Shown here one piece after another: positions 1 through 8,007 of a DNA stretch of 17,455 nucleotides (position 1 is the stretch's first letter; each line of letters opens with the position of its first letter). Under the pieces are notes generated by a model that had not been told where the DNA came from, searched no databases, and saw only the letters and a list, made by a program, of their open reading frames with translations. This DNA comes from Chitinophagaceae bacterium (lineage in GTDB: Bacteria; Bacteroidota; Bacteroidia; Chitinophagales; Chitinophagaceae). A program made the position numbers and the translations under genes. The stretch spans positions 10,911-28,365 of the forward strand of contig PMUF01000259.1 in the NCBI GenBank assembly GCA_003167015.1, written 5' to 3'.

Positions 1-932
1 AGGCCGATGGTGCGCGGCTGCGAGACGATGGCTTGCGTGCGGTTACCGTAGATGGCGGTGGCTGCGGCGTCTTTCAATACGTCGATGGAGACAATATCTG
101 CAGGGGCAATCAGGGAGATGTCAGCGCCGGGTATCCCATCGATGACATAAAAGGGCGACTGGGAGCTGTTGATGGTGGAAGCTCCGCGGAGGATGACTGC
201 GGCAGTCTGGTTGGGGTCTCCGTTGGCGGTGATGTTGAGGCCGGCCACCTTACCCTGGAGCAACTGGCCGACGTCGGTAATGGCACCGACGTTGAGGTCT
301 TCCGGTTTCAGGGTGGTGATAGCACTGGTCAGGTTTTTGTGGCTGACCCTGCCATAACCGATGACCGCTATTTCATTGAGCTGGGTGTTGGATTCGGTGA
401 GGGCGATCTCGAGTGAGGCCTGATCGCCGATGGTTACTTCGCGGGTGTCATAGCCGACATAGGAGATGACCAGGATGTCTCCGCGGTGTACGGTGATGGA
501 GAAATCACCATTCTCGTCCGTCACGGTCCCTTTTTTGGTGGATTTGAGGGTGACGCTGACGCCGCCGAGGGGTTTGCCGCTGGTGGTGGTGACCTTACCT
601 TTGATCTGCACGAGAGGTGCGATATCTTCCGTTGTTACGAGGCGGGGACGGATAACCACGTTCTGTTCGACGATAAAGTAATCGAAGGGCTGATCTTTGA
701 AGCATTGGCGCAAGGCTTCTTCGAGGGTGGCATTTTTCAGGTCGAGGGTGACTTTGGCAGCCTGGTCGAGCTGCCGGGTCTTGTACCAGAAGGAATAGCC
801 ACTTTGGCGTTGAATTTCCTTGAATACTTGCCCTAGCGAGGCTTCCCGGACCGATATAGAGATCTTTTGGGAATAGCCTTTGGCAGAGACCTGTAAACAA
901 GCAGCAAGCAACAGAAAAACAGTCATTTTCAT
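1..932 (-). CDS. SusC/RagA-type TonB-dependent outer-membrane receptor, N-terminal part (runs off left edge)
   Basis: Outer-membrane receptor that imports a ligand with TonB energy. The family usually exceeds 1000 residues; 310 codons are visible. Read directly: signal peptide at residues 1-18 (MKMTVFLLLAACLQVSAKG), an STN domain at about 23-95 (the signalling domain of FecR-linked receptors), a carboxypeptidase-regulatory-like beta-sandwich at about 109-190 (KGKV, then TDENGDFSI), and the start of a TonB plug with IGYG at 191-194, LRGASTI, FYVIDG and VLKDAAATAIYG. The start is ATG at 932; no clear Shine-Dalgarno site is seen, as is common in Bacteroidota. It lies downstream of the sigma factor and FecR genes on the same strand, so it is probably their target (family knowledge). 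Oddity: after AIYGNR the frame does not give the usual ANGVI plug motif but QAIVSQPRTIG, which resembles the end of a receptor barrel. The substrate cannot be deduced. Confidence 0.9.
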   Translation of the reverse strand, partial: MKMTVFLLLAACLQVSAKGYSQKISISVREASLGQVFKEIQRQSGYSFWYKTRQLDQAAKVTLDLKNATLEEALRQCFKDQPFDYFIVEQNVVIRPRLVTTEDIAPLVQIKGKVTTTSGKPLGGVSVTLKSTKKGTVTDENGDFSITVHRGDILVISYVGYDTREVTIGDQASLEIALTESNTQLNEIAVIGYGRVSHKNLTSAITTLKPEDLNVGAITDVGQLLQGKVAGLNITANGDPNQTAAVILRGASTINSSQSPFYVIDGIPGADISLIAPADIVSIDVLKDAAATAIYGNRTQAIVSQPRTIG

Positions 933-1165
933 AACGAGCCAGCATTTGGTTAATGGCCGGGACGGAATGGACGAGGATGGCCCGCCCGATCCGATTTGGC
1001 AATAAGCAGTCGGAATCATAAATTTGATTTGATTTGGGTTAACAATAAGCAGTTCCTAGACAATTGTTTAAACTAAACGTTGACTCAGCTAATCGCCGGG
1101 GGCGCCTCTAACGTTCCCGGTTTTTTTCATCTAAGCCAACACTATCTTTTTCCCATCTTTTATAT

Positions 1166-2383
1166 TTAAGATTTGACAATGATCTTGTTATTCGACACGG
1201 AGACCTGAATGTCGCTGAGCTTAAGGATCTTCAGTACGCCGGACAGAGTCGTATTCCGCGATACGCTACCGGTGAATTTATCCGTCGGGACGGCCCCTGC
1301 GTATTCGACATCGATGTCGTACCAGCGGGAGATCTGCCGCATGATGGCCGGCAGTTCTTCGTCGCTGAATTCGAACAGGCCATCCTTCCAGGCTACGGCT
1401 GCCTCGAGGTCTGCATCCTGTATCTGCTGGATGGCGCCGTCTTTCCGGACCTGAGCAGCCTGGCCCGGCTTCAGGAGTGCCGTGTTGTTCCCTTTCGAGA
1501 CTTTGACTAGCCCTTCGAGGAGCGTTGTCCGGACGACGGGCTCATCGATGTATGCATTGACGTTAAAATGGGTGCCCAGGACGTCGATGGTCATCGGGTC
1601 TTTATCGCCCGGGTTGCTGACGGTCAGAACCCGGAAGGGCATGGCTGCGTTCTTTGCGATTTCAAAATAGGCTTCACCGGAGATCTCCACTTCGCGGTCA
1701 GGTCCAGTAAAGGTCGTCGGATAGCGGATGGAAGAGGCTGCGTTGAGCCAGACGCGGGTGCCATCGGCCAGGAGCAGCTTGTACTGTCCGCCACGGGGTG
1801 TAGAAAGGGTATTATAGCTGGCTTTGCTTTGGTTGTCAGCGGCGACGGCAGCATATTTCAACTCGCCATCCTGGATTTTCAACACTTTAGCCGTGCCCTG
1901 ACTGGCCAGGTTGCCGGTGTGGGCGCTGTCCAGGCTAATGGTCGAGCCATCGGCCAGTGTCAGGATGGCCCGATTGCTACCGGGCAGGATATCAGCGGGA
2001 GCGGGATGTTTTTGTTGAGCTGTGGCAGGGGCCGGTGCAGACCTGTGGTTCGTGATCAGCAGGACGCCGGTGAGGGCGATTGCCGCCAGGATTGCAGCAG
2101 CTATTGATGATCTTAATCTCCAGGGTTTCAAACGAAATAACAGGCTGGGTTGTTTTTCGGAAGGGGGAGAGGCATCTCCGGCAATCCTCTGACGGATGTG
2201 GGCCAGCATCTCCATTTCGATCCTTTCCATCAGGGGGGCATATTCTGTCGGCAGCAACAGTTCCCGGTCATCGAAGCGGTTGTACCAATCGATGAATGTC
2301 GTTTTTTCGGATTCCGTTATCGTACCGTCGGCCCATTTGCCGGCTAATTCGAGGATTTTTTCGGAGTAAGGTATATCGGCCAT
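1166..2383 (-). CDS. FecR-family anti-sigma factor / transmembrane signal transducer
   Basis: Inner-membrane regulator that holds an ECF sigma factor inactive until the cognate TonB-dependent receptor signals through the periplasm. 405 residues, usual for Bacteroidota FecR. Seen in order: cytoplasmic N-terminal region at about 1-88 with WADGTITESE; one membrane segment at about 93-111 (SIAAAILAAIALTGVLLIT); a Pro/Ala-rich periplasmic linker; the FecR domain at about 190-295 (STPRGGQYKLLLADGTRVWL, then GEAYFEIAKN, then DVLGTHFNVNAY); and a C-terminal DUF4974-like domain at about 335-405 (FEFSDEELPAIMRQISRWYD). The start is ATG at 2383. It sits 76 bp after the sigma factor gene and 233 bp before the receptor gene, all on the minus strand. 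The receptor's STN domain would be its partner (inference). Confidence 0.95.
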   Translation of the reverse strand: MADIPYSEKILELAGKWADGTITESEKTTFIDWYNRFDDRELLLPTEYAPLMERIEMEMLAHIRQRIAGDASPPSEKQPSLLFRLKPWRLRSSIAAAILAAIALTGVLLITNHRSAPAPATAQQKHPAPADILPGSNRAILTLADGSTISLDSAHTGNLASQGTAKVLKIQDGELKYAAVAADNQSKASYNTLSTPRGGQYKLLLADGTRVWLNAASSIRYPTTFTGPDREVEISGEAYFEIAKNAAMPFRVLTVSNPGDKDPMTIDVLGTHFNVNAYIDEPVVRTTLLEGLVKVSKGNNTALLKPGQAAQVRKDGAIQQIQDADLEAAVAWKDGLFEFSDEELPAIMRQISRWYDIDVEYAGAVPTDKFTGSVSRNTTLSGVLKILKLSDIQVSVSNNKIIVKS

Positions 2384-2459
2384 TGGAAGGTGTTTGCAAT
2401 TATAGCCAATCGAAGGGAGGGAATGCCTTAGTCGGGATGAAAAAAAAGTTAAGAAAAAG

Positions 2460-3050
2460 TTAGCGGCTCAAAAAAAGAAGGGTCAGCAGGAGGGTAAACA
2501 GGTGGCCCAGGCCGCTGCGTAATTTTCGAATGGCAGTAGCCAAGTGCGCCTCTACGGTCTTTTCGGCGATGCCCAATTCAGAAGCGATCTTTTTGCGGGG
2601 ATAGCCTTTTTCCCGGCTCATTTGAAAGACGATGCGGCATTTTTCGGGCAAGGCTTTGACGAGGGAGGCTAATTGTTCCTGCAACTCATTAAAGGAGAGC
2701 AGGTTTTCAGTATCCGGGGTGGCTTCTTCCCAATTGCGGGCCATGTGAAGCTGGTAGCGTTGCTGCCGGTTTTTGACGGCCAGCCGGTTGAGCACCTCAT
2801 ATTTTACGGCGACAGAAAGATAGGTATTGAGGGAATAATCCAATTGGACAGTATCCCTTCTTCGCCATAAATTACAGAAAACGTCCTGTACCACTTCGCG
2901 GGCTTCGTCCATATTTCCGAGGCGGTGCATGGCTGTCACGAGCAGTCTATCCCAATACCGCTGGTAGATCTCAGTAAAAGCCGCGTCGTTACTCTCTCTA
3001 AGTAATGGCAGCAATTGTTGGTCCTGGTATGTATTGTATAGCGTAATCAA
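2460..3050 (-). CDS. ECF sigma-70 factor, Bacteroidetes family (FecI-like)
   Basis: Extracytoplasmic-function sigma factor that should direct RNA polymerase to the downstream receptor operon. 196 residues. Region 2 spans about 24-90 (AFTEIYQRYWDRLL, then DEAREVVQDVFCNLW). Region 4 spans about 125-180 (LPEKCRIVFQMSREKGYPRK followed by an IASELGIAEKTVEAHL helix-turn-helix). The tail is hydrophobic (LFTLLLTLLFLSR), as in many Bacteroidetes family-1 ECF factors paired with FecR. The start is TTG at 3050: an in-frame TAA lies two codons upstream, the next ATG would remove most of region 2, and GGAG precedes the TTG by 9 nt. A near match to the -7 box (TAACTTTA, minus strand, 3080-3073) lies upstream. 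It is 49 bp downstream of the acyltransferase gene, so some read-through is possible. Confidence 0.93.
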   Translation of the reverse strand: MITLYNTYQDQQLLPLLRESNDAAFTEIYQRYWDRLLVTAMHRLGNMDEAREVVQDVFCNLWRRRDTVQLDYSLNTYLSVAVKYEVLNRLAVKNRQQRYQLHMARNWEEATPDTENLLSFNELQEQLASLVKALPEKCRIVFQMSREKGYPRKKIASELGIAEKTVEAHLATAIRKLRSGLGHLFTLLLTLLFLSR

Positions 3051-3099
3051 AGCTTATTACTCCACAGGCCAGTAAAGTTATAAAAAATCGGATATGAAG

Positions 3100-4137
3100 T
3101 TAATTTTTTATTGGGGAGGATGTTTTTGTGAGGTGGAAGAGGCGGGGTTTTAATTTATGCAGACAGTAGCTGAGGGCGAGGGTGACCACCCCGCAAACAA
3201 TAATAAGAGGTATCGTCGCCAGATAATGAAAGCTGAAGAGGGTGTACCAAACAAGGGGCGCGATGAGATAGACCGGGTAGCTGATTTCGCCCAGCGTAGT
3301 GAGTACTCTGTCGGGAAGGCCTTTAAGGCGAAAGGAGGTCTTATAGAAAGCAAAGCAGATGAGGATGCCTGCAGCGGTGAAGACCATCCTGGGCATGCCT
3401 GCGGCGATATTGGTCGTTGCGGGGTAAAAGGCAAGGAGCGCCAGACCTACGATCAGGCACAGGGGGCTGACGATCCGGGGTATTGACCTTTTATGGAAGA
3501 GATAGCCCATGAGGAAGCCGGCCAGAAACAGAAAAAGCTGATTCAGCGGGTTGATGTAATCGAGCCACTGGTCAAGGTAGGAAACGGAAGGGTTCTGTTT
3601 ATAAAAGGCAAAGTACAGGTAGATGAAAAGGATGACGGCGGAGAGCAGATAAAAGGTAAGCCGGCTCTTTTTGGATAGGATAACGAAGATGGGGAAGAAC
3701 AGGTAAAAGATCAGTTCGTTACCGATCGACCAGGCGCCCGAGGCTATGTATCCGTGACGATCGGTCACGGCAAAAAGCCCTGTCAGGTTATAAAGCAGCC
3801 CGGCATTCGAAGGGACGATATCGCGTACGAACATGGTTAAAAAGGTAACGAGCCAGAATAAGGGGAAGATCCGGACGAACCGGTGGAGAAAAAAATTGCC
3901 CAGGTCATGCCGGTTGAGCTGTATCCGGTCAAAATAGACGCTGAAGAGCGTGAGTCCGCTCAAGATATAAAAGACAGATACCCCATATACGCCGTAACGG
4001 CCTGGAAATGAGTGGGTAGAGAGAGGGCCGACTGCCAGGGTGGAGAGGTGGACAGCCATGATGCCTAAGGCTGCCAGGCCTCTAAGATAGTCGAGGTTAT
4101 AGCGTCTTTTTGAGGGAATCGGAAGTTGAGTGGTCAT
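3100..4137 (-). CDS. Acyltransferase 3 family membrane protein (OafA/YrhL-like)
   Basis: Integral membrane acyltransferase predicted to transfer an acetyl or similar acyl group to a cell-surface sugar or other exported acceptor. The N-terminal signature is visible (NLDYLRGLAALGIMAVHLST, residues about 14-33), with His30 at the place of the family's conserved histidine, then SVFYILSGLTLF and about ten hydrophobic segments to the end. 345 residues, usual for the family. A TTG at 4152 would give five more residues, but it overlaps a promoter-like TAATTTTG, so ATG 4137 is preferred. The acceptor cannot be read from sequence. It may be a stand-alone gene next to the sigma/FecR/receptor unit; no polysaccharide cluster is visible nearby. 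Confidence 0.9.
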   Translation of the reverse strand: MTTQLPIPSKRRYNLDYLRGLAALGIMAVHLSTLAVGPLSTHSFPGRYGVYGVSVFYILSGLTLFSVYFDRIQLNRHDLGNFFLHRFVRIFPLFWLVTFLTMFVRDIVPSNAGLLYNLTGLFAVTDRHGYIASGAWSIGNELIFYLFFPIFVILSKKSRLTFYLLSAVILFIYLYFAFYKQNPSVSYLDQWLDYINPLNQLFLFLAGFLMGYLFHKRSIPRIVSPLCLIVGLALLAFYPATTNIAAGMPRMVFTAAGILICFAFYKTSFRLKGLPDRVLTTLGEISYPVYLIAPLVWYTLFSFHYLATIPLIIVCGVVTLALSYCLHKLKPRLFHLTKTSSPIKN

Positions 4138-4149
4138 AAAACGAAAATG

Positions 4150-4157
4150 CAAAATTA
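4150..4157 (-). promoter_or_regulatory. Candidate -7 box of the acyltransferase promoter
   Basis: The minus strand reads TAATTTTG, a perfect match to the Bacteroidota -7 consensus TAnnTTTG. A weak TTTC lies 17 bp upstream in place of the -33 TTTG. The predicted start of transcription would be within about 10 nt of the ATG at 4137. Confidence 0.4.
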
Positions 4158-4230
4158 ATTTCAGCGAAGATACAGAAACCAGCCTTTTTTAATGGGAAGC
4201 ATTTAGCAGGGTACACCCCAAAAACTTAAA

Positions 4231-4932
4231 ATGAGGAACGATTTTTACTACCCCGATTATATTCGCCTAGTATGCCCTTATTTTGTTACGATGCCTGACA
4301 ACCTAAGCCTTAGTACTATTATTCTCATTGACTCCGATGAGACGGCAGCCGCCGAGCTGGCTGTTTTATTGCACGGCCGGCAAGAGGGCCCGCGAGTGCT
4401 GATATACGGCGCTGTCCGAGATGCTGCATGCCTATTGCGGGGAGGAGCGGTCGAATGGCTTTTTATCCGGATTACGGCCTGGGATGACTATCAATTGCTG
4501 GCGTATAGCTTACCAAACCTGCCGCGGCATGTCGTTTTCCTATCCGGCCGGAATGAAAAATGTACCGGGCATCTGGCGTCGACCGTCGACGGTCATCTGC
4601 AGCCGCCTTATCGTGCCGGGCATCTGGCCAAGATCTGGAACCGGATGACTGATCCGAATTTTGCTCCCCTGCCGCTGGATATCTTTTTCATCAAATGCAA
4701 GGCCCGTTATCAGCCGGTGCGGTATTGCGACATCAGAGAAGTGAGCAGAGAAAGCGGGCAGCTGCGGATAGAGACGCGGGATGCCGAATACCTGGTGGCG
4801 GGATCTCTGCAGGCGTTCCAGGAGCGGCTGCCGGTACCGCTGGCCCATACGAGCCGGGGGTGTCTGGTTAATGAGGTGTATGAGAGGGGATGGTGGCCGG
4901 GGGTGAAGATCAGGGCGGGGTTGAGTTTTTAG
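4231..4932 (+). CDS. LytTR-type DNA-binding regulator with a degenerate receiver domain
   Basis: Probable transcription regulator. The C-terminal half (about 150-222) matches the LytTR DNA-binding fold: DIFFIKCKARYQPVRYCDI, a variable strand pair, then SLQAFQERLP and HTSRGCLVN, corresponding to the family's FIRVHRSYIVN. Residues about 28-140 look like a receiver domain: IILIDSDE carries the usual acidic start. However, the expected phosphoacceptor position in WLFIRI is Arg80, and the conserved Lys-Pro is Gln124-Pro. So it is probably not phosphorylated (inference). A second ATG at 4291 sits eight residues before the receiver fold and could be the true start; no Shine-Dalgarno site decides it. 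No histidine kinase lies nearby. It is divergent from the acyltransferase gene (93 bp) and only 5 bp from the converging monooxygenase gene. Confidence 0.8.
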   Translation: MRNDFYYPDYIRLVCPYFVTMPDNLSLSTIILIDSDETAAAELAVLLHGRQEGPRVLIYGAVRDAACLLRGGAVEWLFIRITAWDDYQLLAYSLPNLPRHVVFLSGRNEKCTGHLASTVDGHLQPPYRAGHLAKIWNRMTDPNFAPLPLDIFFIKCKARYQPVRYCDIREVSRESGQLRIETRDAEYLVAGSLQAFQERLPVPLAHTSRGCLVNEVYERGWWPGVKIRAGLSF

Positions 4933-4937
4933 GGGAT

Positions 4938-6095
4938 TTAACTGCCGAAAATCGTTAGCATTTTTTCCAGCGCACCTTCCGAGTGCATCCGCTGACCATT
5001 TTCAAGCGATTGTTTTGCTGCCATTGCTGCCCTTTTGCGCATATTTACTTCATAGAAAGAAATGGATTCCTGCAAAGTGTCGAATTTATCAGACGTTAAA
5101 CATTCACTCAATTCCAAAGCATCAAGCATAGCCATGTTTGCGCCTTCTCCTGCAAAGGGCGGCATTACATGTGCGGCATCACCAAGCATTGTTACGTTGG
5201 GCAGGGCTTCCCAGGTTTGATCTAAAGGCATACAATAAATTGGACGTGGAATAACAGGCGCTGTCGCATTTTCGAAGAGTTCGTACCAAATACTGCTCCA
5301 TTGGCTATATTCCTTTTTAAACCATGCCAAAACTTGTGTTGTATCGGAAAAATCCAACCCACTATTTGTAGCCCAGTTTTCATCGGGTTTGAAGCTTGCA
5401 TAAAAACCCAGATCGCCGTTGCCTTTCTGACCTCCCAATACGCACTTTTCATTTCCGAAAGCCATTATTTTCCCGCCATTCAGCAATCCATATATATGAG
5501 GTGTTGCCTTTGCTGCATCATAAACATTGATTTCAACCATTGTAAAGCCTGAATAAAAAGCTTTGATGTCTGTGATATATGGCCGGATTTTGGAATTAGC
5601 GCCATCAGATGCCACTACAATATCCGCGTAAGCAGATAAGCCGTTTTTAAAATGCAACAGCCAGCCCTCCTTTTGTTTTTCCATTGAAACAAATTGACTG
5701 TCCCACACAACGGTTTCCGGCTGTAAAGACTCCAAAAATATTTTTCTTAATGCACCACGGTCTATTTCAGGACGAAAATGTTCATTGGCAAAATCTTCAA
5801 CAGGTTTGGTATCGTGGTCGCTGAAAATTATTTCCGCACGTTCATTTACTATGATCTTTTTATCCGCACCCTGACGAATATTCTTTTTAAACTCGTCTAA
5901 TAAATTTGCCGCGCGTAGGGCTGCCGATCCAGATCCTTCATGCATATCAAGCGGTGAACCTTGCACGCGAGCATCTTTATTAAGATCTCTTTCATATACT
6001 TTCACAGTTGCACCTTTTAGTTGTAAAAGCCGTGCTAATGTTAGTCCGCTGGGGCCGCCGCCAACTATGGCGATTTGCTTATTTTGTATTAACAT
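4938..6095 (-). CDS. TetX-like FAD-dependent monooxygenase
   Basis: Class A flavoprotein monooxygenase, 385 residues. The FAD-binding motif GGGPSGLTLARLL starts at residue 12, with the adenosine-ribose acidic residue in VYERD (35-37). ASDGANSK lies near 162-169, and the second FAD motif GDAAHVMPPFAGEGANMAML starts at 305. The overall pattern (DARVQGSPLDMHEGSG, RPEIDRGALRK, the MPPFAGEG loop) is that of the TetX group, which hydroxylates tetracyclines, but many chromosomal Bacteroidota relatives have unknown substrates; resistance is not claimed. Start chosen at ATG 6095, preceded by AGGTG at good spacing; an upstream TTG at 6170 would add 25 residues unlike the family. A TAATTTTG box lies about 30 bp upstream. 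Its base composition is visibly more AT-rich than the LytTR gene it converges on. The truncated GNAT gene lies 101 bp upstream on the same strand. Confidence 0.85.
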   Translation of the reverse strand: MLIQNKQIAIVGGGPSGLTLARLLQLKGATVKVYERDLNKDARVQGSPLDMHEGSGSAALRAANLLDEFKKNIRQGADKKIIVNERAEIIFSDHDTKPVEDFANEHFRPEIDRGALRKIFLESLQPETVVWDSQFVSMEKQKEGWLLHFKNGLSAYADIVVASDGANSKIRPYITDIKAFYSGFTMVEINVYDAAKATPHIYGLLNGGKIMAFGNEKCVLGGQKGNGDLGFYASFKPDENWATNSGLDFSDTTQVLAWFKKEYSQWSSIWYELFENATAPVIPRPIYCMPLDQTWEALPNVTMLGDAAHVMPPFAGEGANMAMLDALELSECLTSDKFDTLQESISFYEVNMRKRAAMAAKQSLENGQRMHSEGALEKMLTIFGS

Positions 6096-6124
6096 ACTAT
6101 TCACCTGGGGTAATTTCTTAAACA

Positions 6125-6132
6125 CAAAATTA
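6125..6132 (-). promoter_or_regulatory. Candidate -7 box for the monooxygenase gene
   Basis: The minus strand reads TAATTTTG, a perfect TAnnTTTG, ending 29 bp before the ATG at 6095. No convincing -33 TTTG at 17-23 bp was found, so this rests on the -7 element and its position. Confidence 0.4.
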
Positions 6133-6196
6133 CGGCAGGCTCCTGCGGTAGGATTGTATAAATGCGACAAAATCGTTGCTTATTGCGTGTTGCCAT

Positions 6197-6845
6197 TTAA
6201 ATAGCCAGTTCGCCAACCAGCATATGCCCGCAAATTTTCATCCCTGCTCTTAGCAATGTCGCCTTTGAAGCGTTGTTGTTTATATTGCATCTTGCCGCCG
6301 GGACTCTTTTTAAACGATAAGCCTCCCTCTTTAACTCCTGGGTAAACAAGCTGCCAAACCCTTTCTTTCTATAATCTTCTTTCACTTCATAATACATATC
6401 AATGTAGGGGAAATTATAGTTCCTCACATAACCTCCGCCGGCGACGATCTGTCCTGCGTGCTCCAAAACATACTCCGGCCCCTCATTGTTACTTGAATTC
6501 CTTTTAAATAATGTATCAGGTATACTTAGTTCGGTCTGAAGACTATCTTCGAAAAGTATTGCTTCCGCGTTTATGTTCCGGGCGTATTCAAACATCATTT
6601 CCGATTGCAATATGTTATTGGTCTGACATTCCAGGAAATCGGCCTCGGAGGTTGTGCTGAATTTTGGAAATATTATATTGGCAAATTTCCGGTATGATCT
6701 GAGAAGGTAAAATTCAAAGATTGTGTCTCTGGCCTTACGGTCATCCTTTCCCCATACCGAACCATAACCTACTGTTTCCTTTCCCATTAAAAAAACGTAG
6801 GTATCGGCCCAGCCTGCTCCGTGGCATTTGTCAGTAAATTTTCCC
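6197..6845 (-). pseudogene. GNAT-family N-acetyltransferase, 5' end lost to an IS481-family remnant
   Basis: The C-terminal two thirds of a GNAT acetyltransferase are intact: the acetyl-CoA-binding motif A reads YRKKGFGSLFTQELKREAYR, followed by RVPAARCNINNNASKATLLR and AGMKICGHMLVGEL. The upstream half holds VGYGSVWGKDDRKARDTIFE and FLECQTNNIL. The coding frame remains open up to a GTG at 6910, but the first 20-30 residues of that longer frame are simply the antisense of the IS481 transposase, so the native start is missing. The junction is placed at about 6835-6855 by where GNAT-like sequence (FTDKCHGAGWADTYVF) ends and transposase sequence (EAFGEIE) begins on the other strand. The gene may be dead or may be translated as a fusion. 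Substrate unknown. Confidence 0.75.
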
Positions 6846-7451
6846 GGAAAACGGGAGGCCTTTGGTGAAATAGAAACGGAGCATCCCGGATACCTGGGAT
6901 CCCAGAACACTTACTATGTTGGAAATATCAAGGGCGTAGGCCGGATCTATCAGCAGACCTTCATCGATACCTATTCCCGGGTGGCCTTTGCCAAACTCTA
7001 TGAAACTAAGCACGCTATCACATCCGCGGACATCCTCAATGACCGGGTCCTGCCGTTCTTCGAAGAGCACCAGGTACCATTGCTTCGCGTATTAACCGAT
7101 CGGGGTACGGAATTCAAGGGAAAGCCGGAGCACCATGAGTACGAGCTCTATTTGCAGATCGAAGGGATTGAGCACAGCAAGACCCAGGTACGGCATCCTC
7201 AGACTAATGGAATCTGTGAGCGCCTACACCGGACTATGCAGGAGGAATTTTATGCCGTTGCCTTCCGGAAAAAACTATACAGCAGCCTGGACGAAATGCA
7301 GTACGACCTCGACGAATGGATGAAATACTACAATCAGGAACGAACTCACAGCGGAAGATACTGCTACGGAAAAACGCCGATGGAAACTTTTAAGGAATCT
7401 CTTATCTTAGCCAGACAGAAGATGATAGGACAACCCACCCCAGCAGCGTGA
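6846..7451 (+). pseudogene. IS481-family transposase, N-terminally truncated
   Basis: About 200 C-terminal residues of an rve-fold DDE transposase. Visible: GEIETEHPGYLGSQNTYYVG, IKGVGRIYQQTFIDTYSRVA, LTDRGTEFKG (second catalytic Asp) and RHPQTNGICERLHRTMQEEF (catalytic Glu), then the family's C-terminal YYNQERTHSGRYCYGKTPME. Full-length members are about 340-360 residues with an N-terminal helix-turn-helix that is absent here. At the place where I expect the first catalytic Asp (family form QDTYYV, from memory) this copy reads Asn. The ATG at 6828 that opens the frame lies in the acetyltransferase side of the junction and is not a native start. Not expected to transpose. Confidence 0.8.
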
Positions 7452-7500
7452 CAAATATATCCTGACCCTATAAAACTAAAAATTCCTTATTGTCCGATCA
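6846..7500 (+). mobile_element. Truncated IS481-family insertion sequence
   Basis: Remnant of an insertion sequence recognised by its transposase C-terminal part. The left end and the first roughly 40% of the transposase gene are missing. The right boundary is uncertain: it lies somewhere between the transposase stop at 7451 and the nucleotidyltransferase gene end at 7519. With only one end left, terminal inverted repeats and target duplication cannot be paired. Confidence 0.65.
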
Positions 7501-7518
7501 AATACTAACTTTTACACT

Positions 7519-8001
7519 TTATGGGTTCTCTTCTCTAATCTTGCGAATTTTTTCTAACTCAATAACATCGACCTGATCTTTCGGCCGATTCACTATCTTT
7601 TTATTCTCAATAAGGTGGTTAATATGCAAAAAAGGTACTTCAACACCTTCGAGGTCGGCAATTGATGCCAAACTAAGACATTCGCTGAAAGAAATATTTT
7701 CCAATCCTTTCATGCTGGTCATTATATCCAATTCGATCCCACCACCTATATAGAAATTTGTCCAACCTGGCACAAATTGCATCATTTCCAAAGATGAAAA
7801 GTCTCCATATCCTAATTCCGAAAAAGATGTTCTCAGATTCTTTCGGTTTTCAATGGTATCATCAAGCCACATATCCAAATCATCTGTATTTCTATTAAAC
7901 CCATGAAAGCGAGTTGCAAACCCGCCAACCATTATATACCTGACTTTATTCTCGTTTAAGACTTTCCAAAATCGAAGCAATTCTTCATCCAGCATATCCA
8001 T
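7519..8001 (-). CDS. DUF6036/AbiEii-like nucleotidyltransferase
   Basis: 160-residue protein of the polymerase-beta-like nucleotidyltransferase superfamily. Visible motifs: MVGGFATRFHGFNRNTDDLD (24-43), which holds the GG turn and the D-x-D metal site (Asp41, Asp43), a third acidic strand ELDIMTS (Asp92), and the C-terminal helix pattern HLIENKKIVNRPKDQVDVIE (129-148) typical of DUF6036 and AbiEii-type proteins. Such enzymes include tRNA- or protein-modifying toxins, but many are uncharacterised; no target can be named. ATG at 8001; a second ATG two codons later is also possible. It starts 6 nt after the stop of a 58-residue gene (8008-8184) on the same strand, so the two are surely co-transcribed. 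AT-rich (about 37% GC in a sampled line), unlike the flanking genome. Confidence 0.8.
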   Translation of the reverse strand: MDMLDEELLRFWKVLNENKVRYIMVGGFATRFHGFNRNTDDLDMWLDDTIENRKNLRTSFSELGYGDFSSLEMMQFVPGWTNFYIGGGIELDIMTSMKGLENISFSECLSLASIADLEGVEVPFLHINHLIENKKIVNRPKDQVDVIELEKIRKIREENP

Positions 8002-8007
8002 AGCCTA

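Noticed and set aside
33..836. Plus-strand frames across the left edge
   Set aside because: They are antisense to the SusC-type receptor, whose STN, carboxypeptidase-like and plug motifs are clear on the minus strand.
1096..1127. CCGGG ... CCCGG followed by seven T on the plus strand, resembling a terminator
   Set aside because: All genes nearby run on the minus strand, where the T-run would precede the stem; the stem is only 5 bp with a 15-nt loop.
4938..6095. Calling the monooxygenase a tetracycline-resistance gene (tetX)
   Set aside because: Only the TetX-like family pattern is visible; substrate residues cannot be judged without alignment and many relatives do not inactivate tetracycline.
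6894..6905. Perfect palindrome CTGGGATCCCAG
   Set aside because: It lies inside conserved transposase coding sequence (YLGSQ) and is explained by codon choice.
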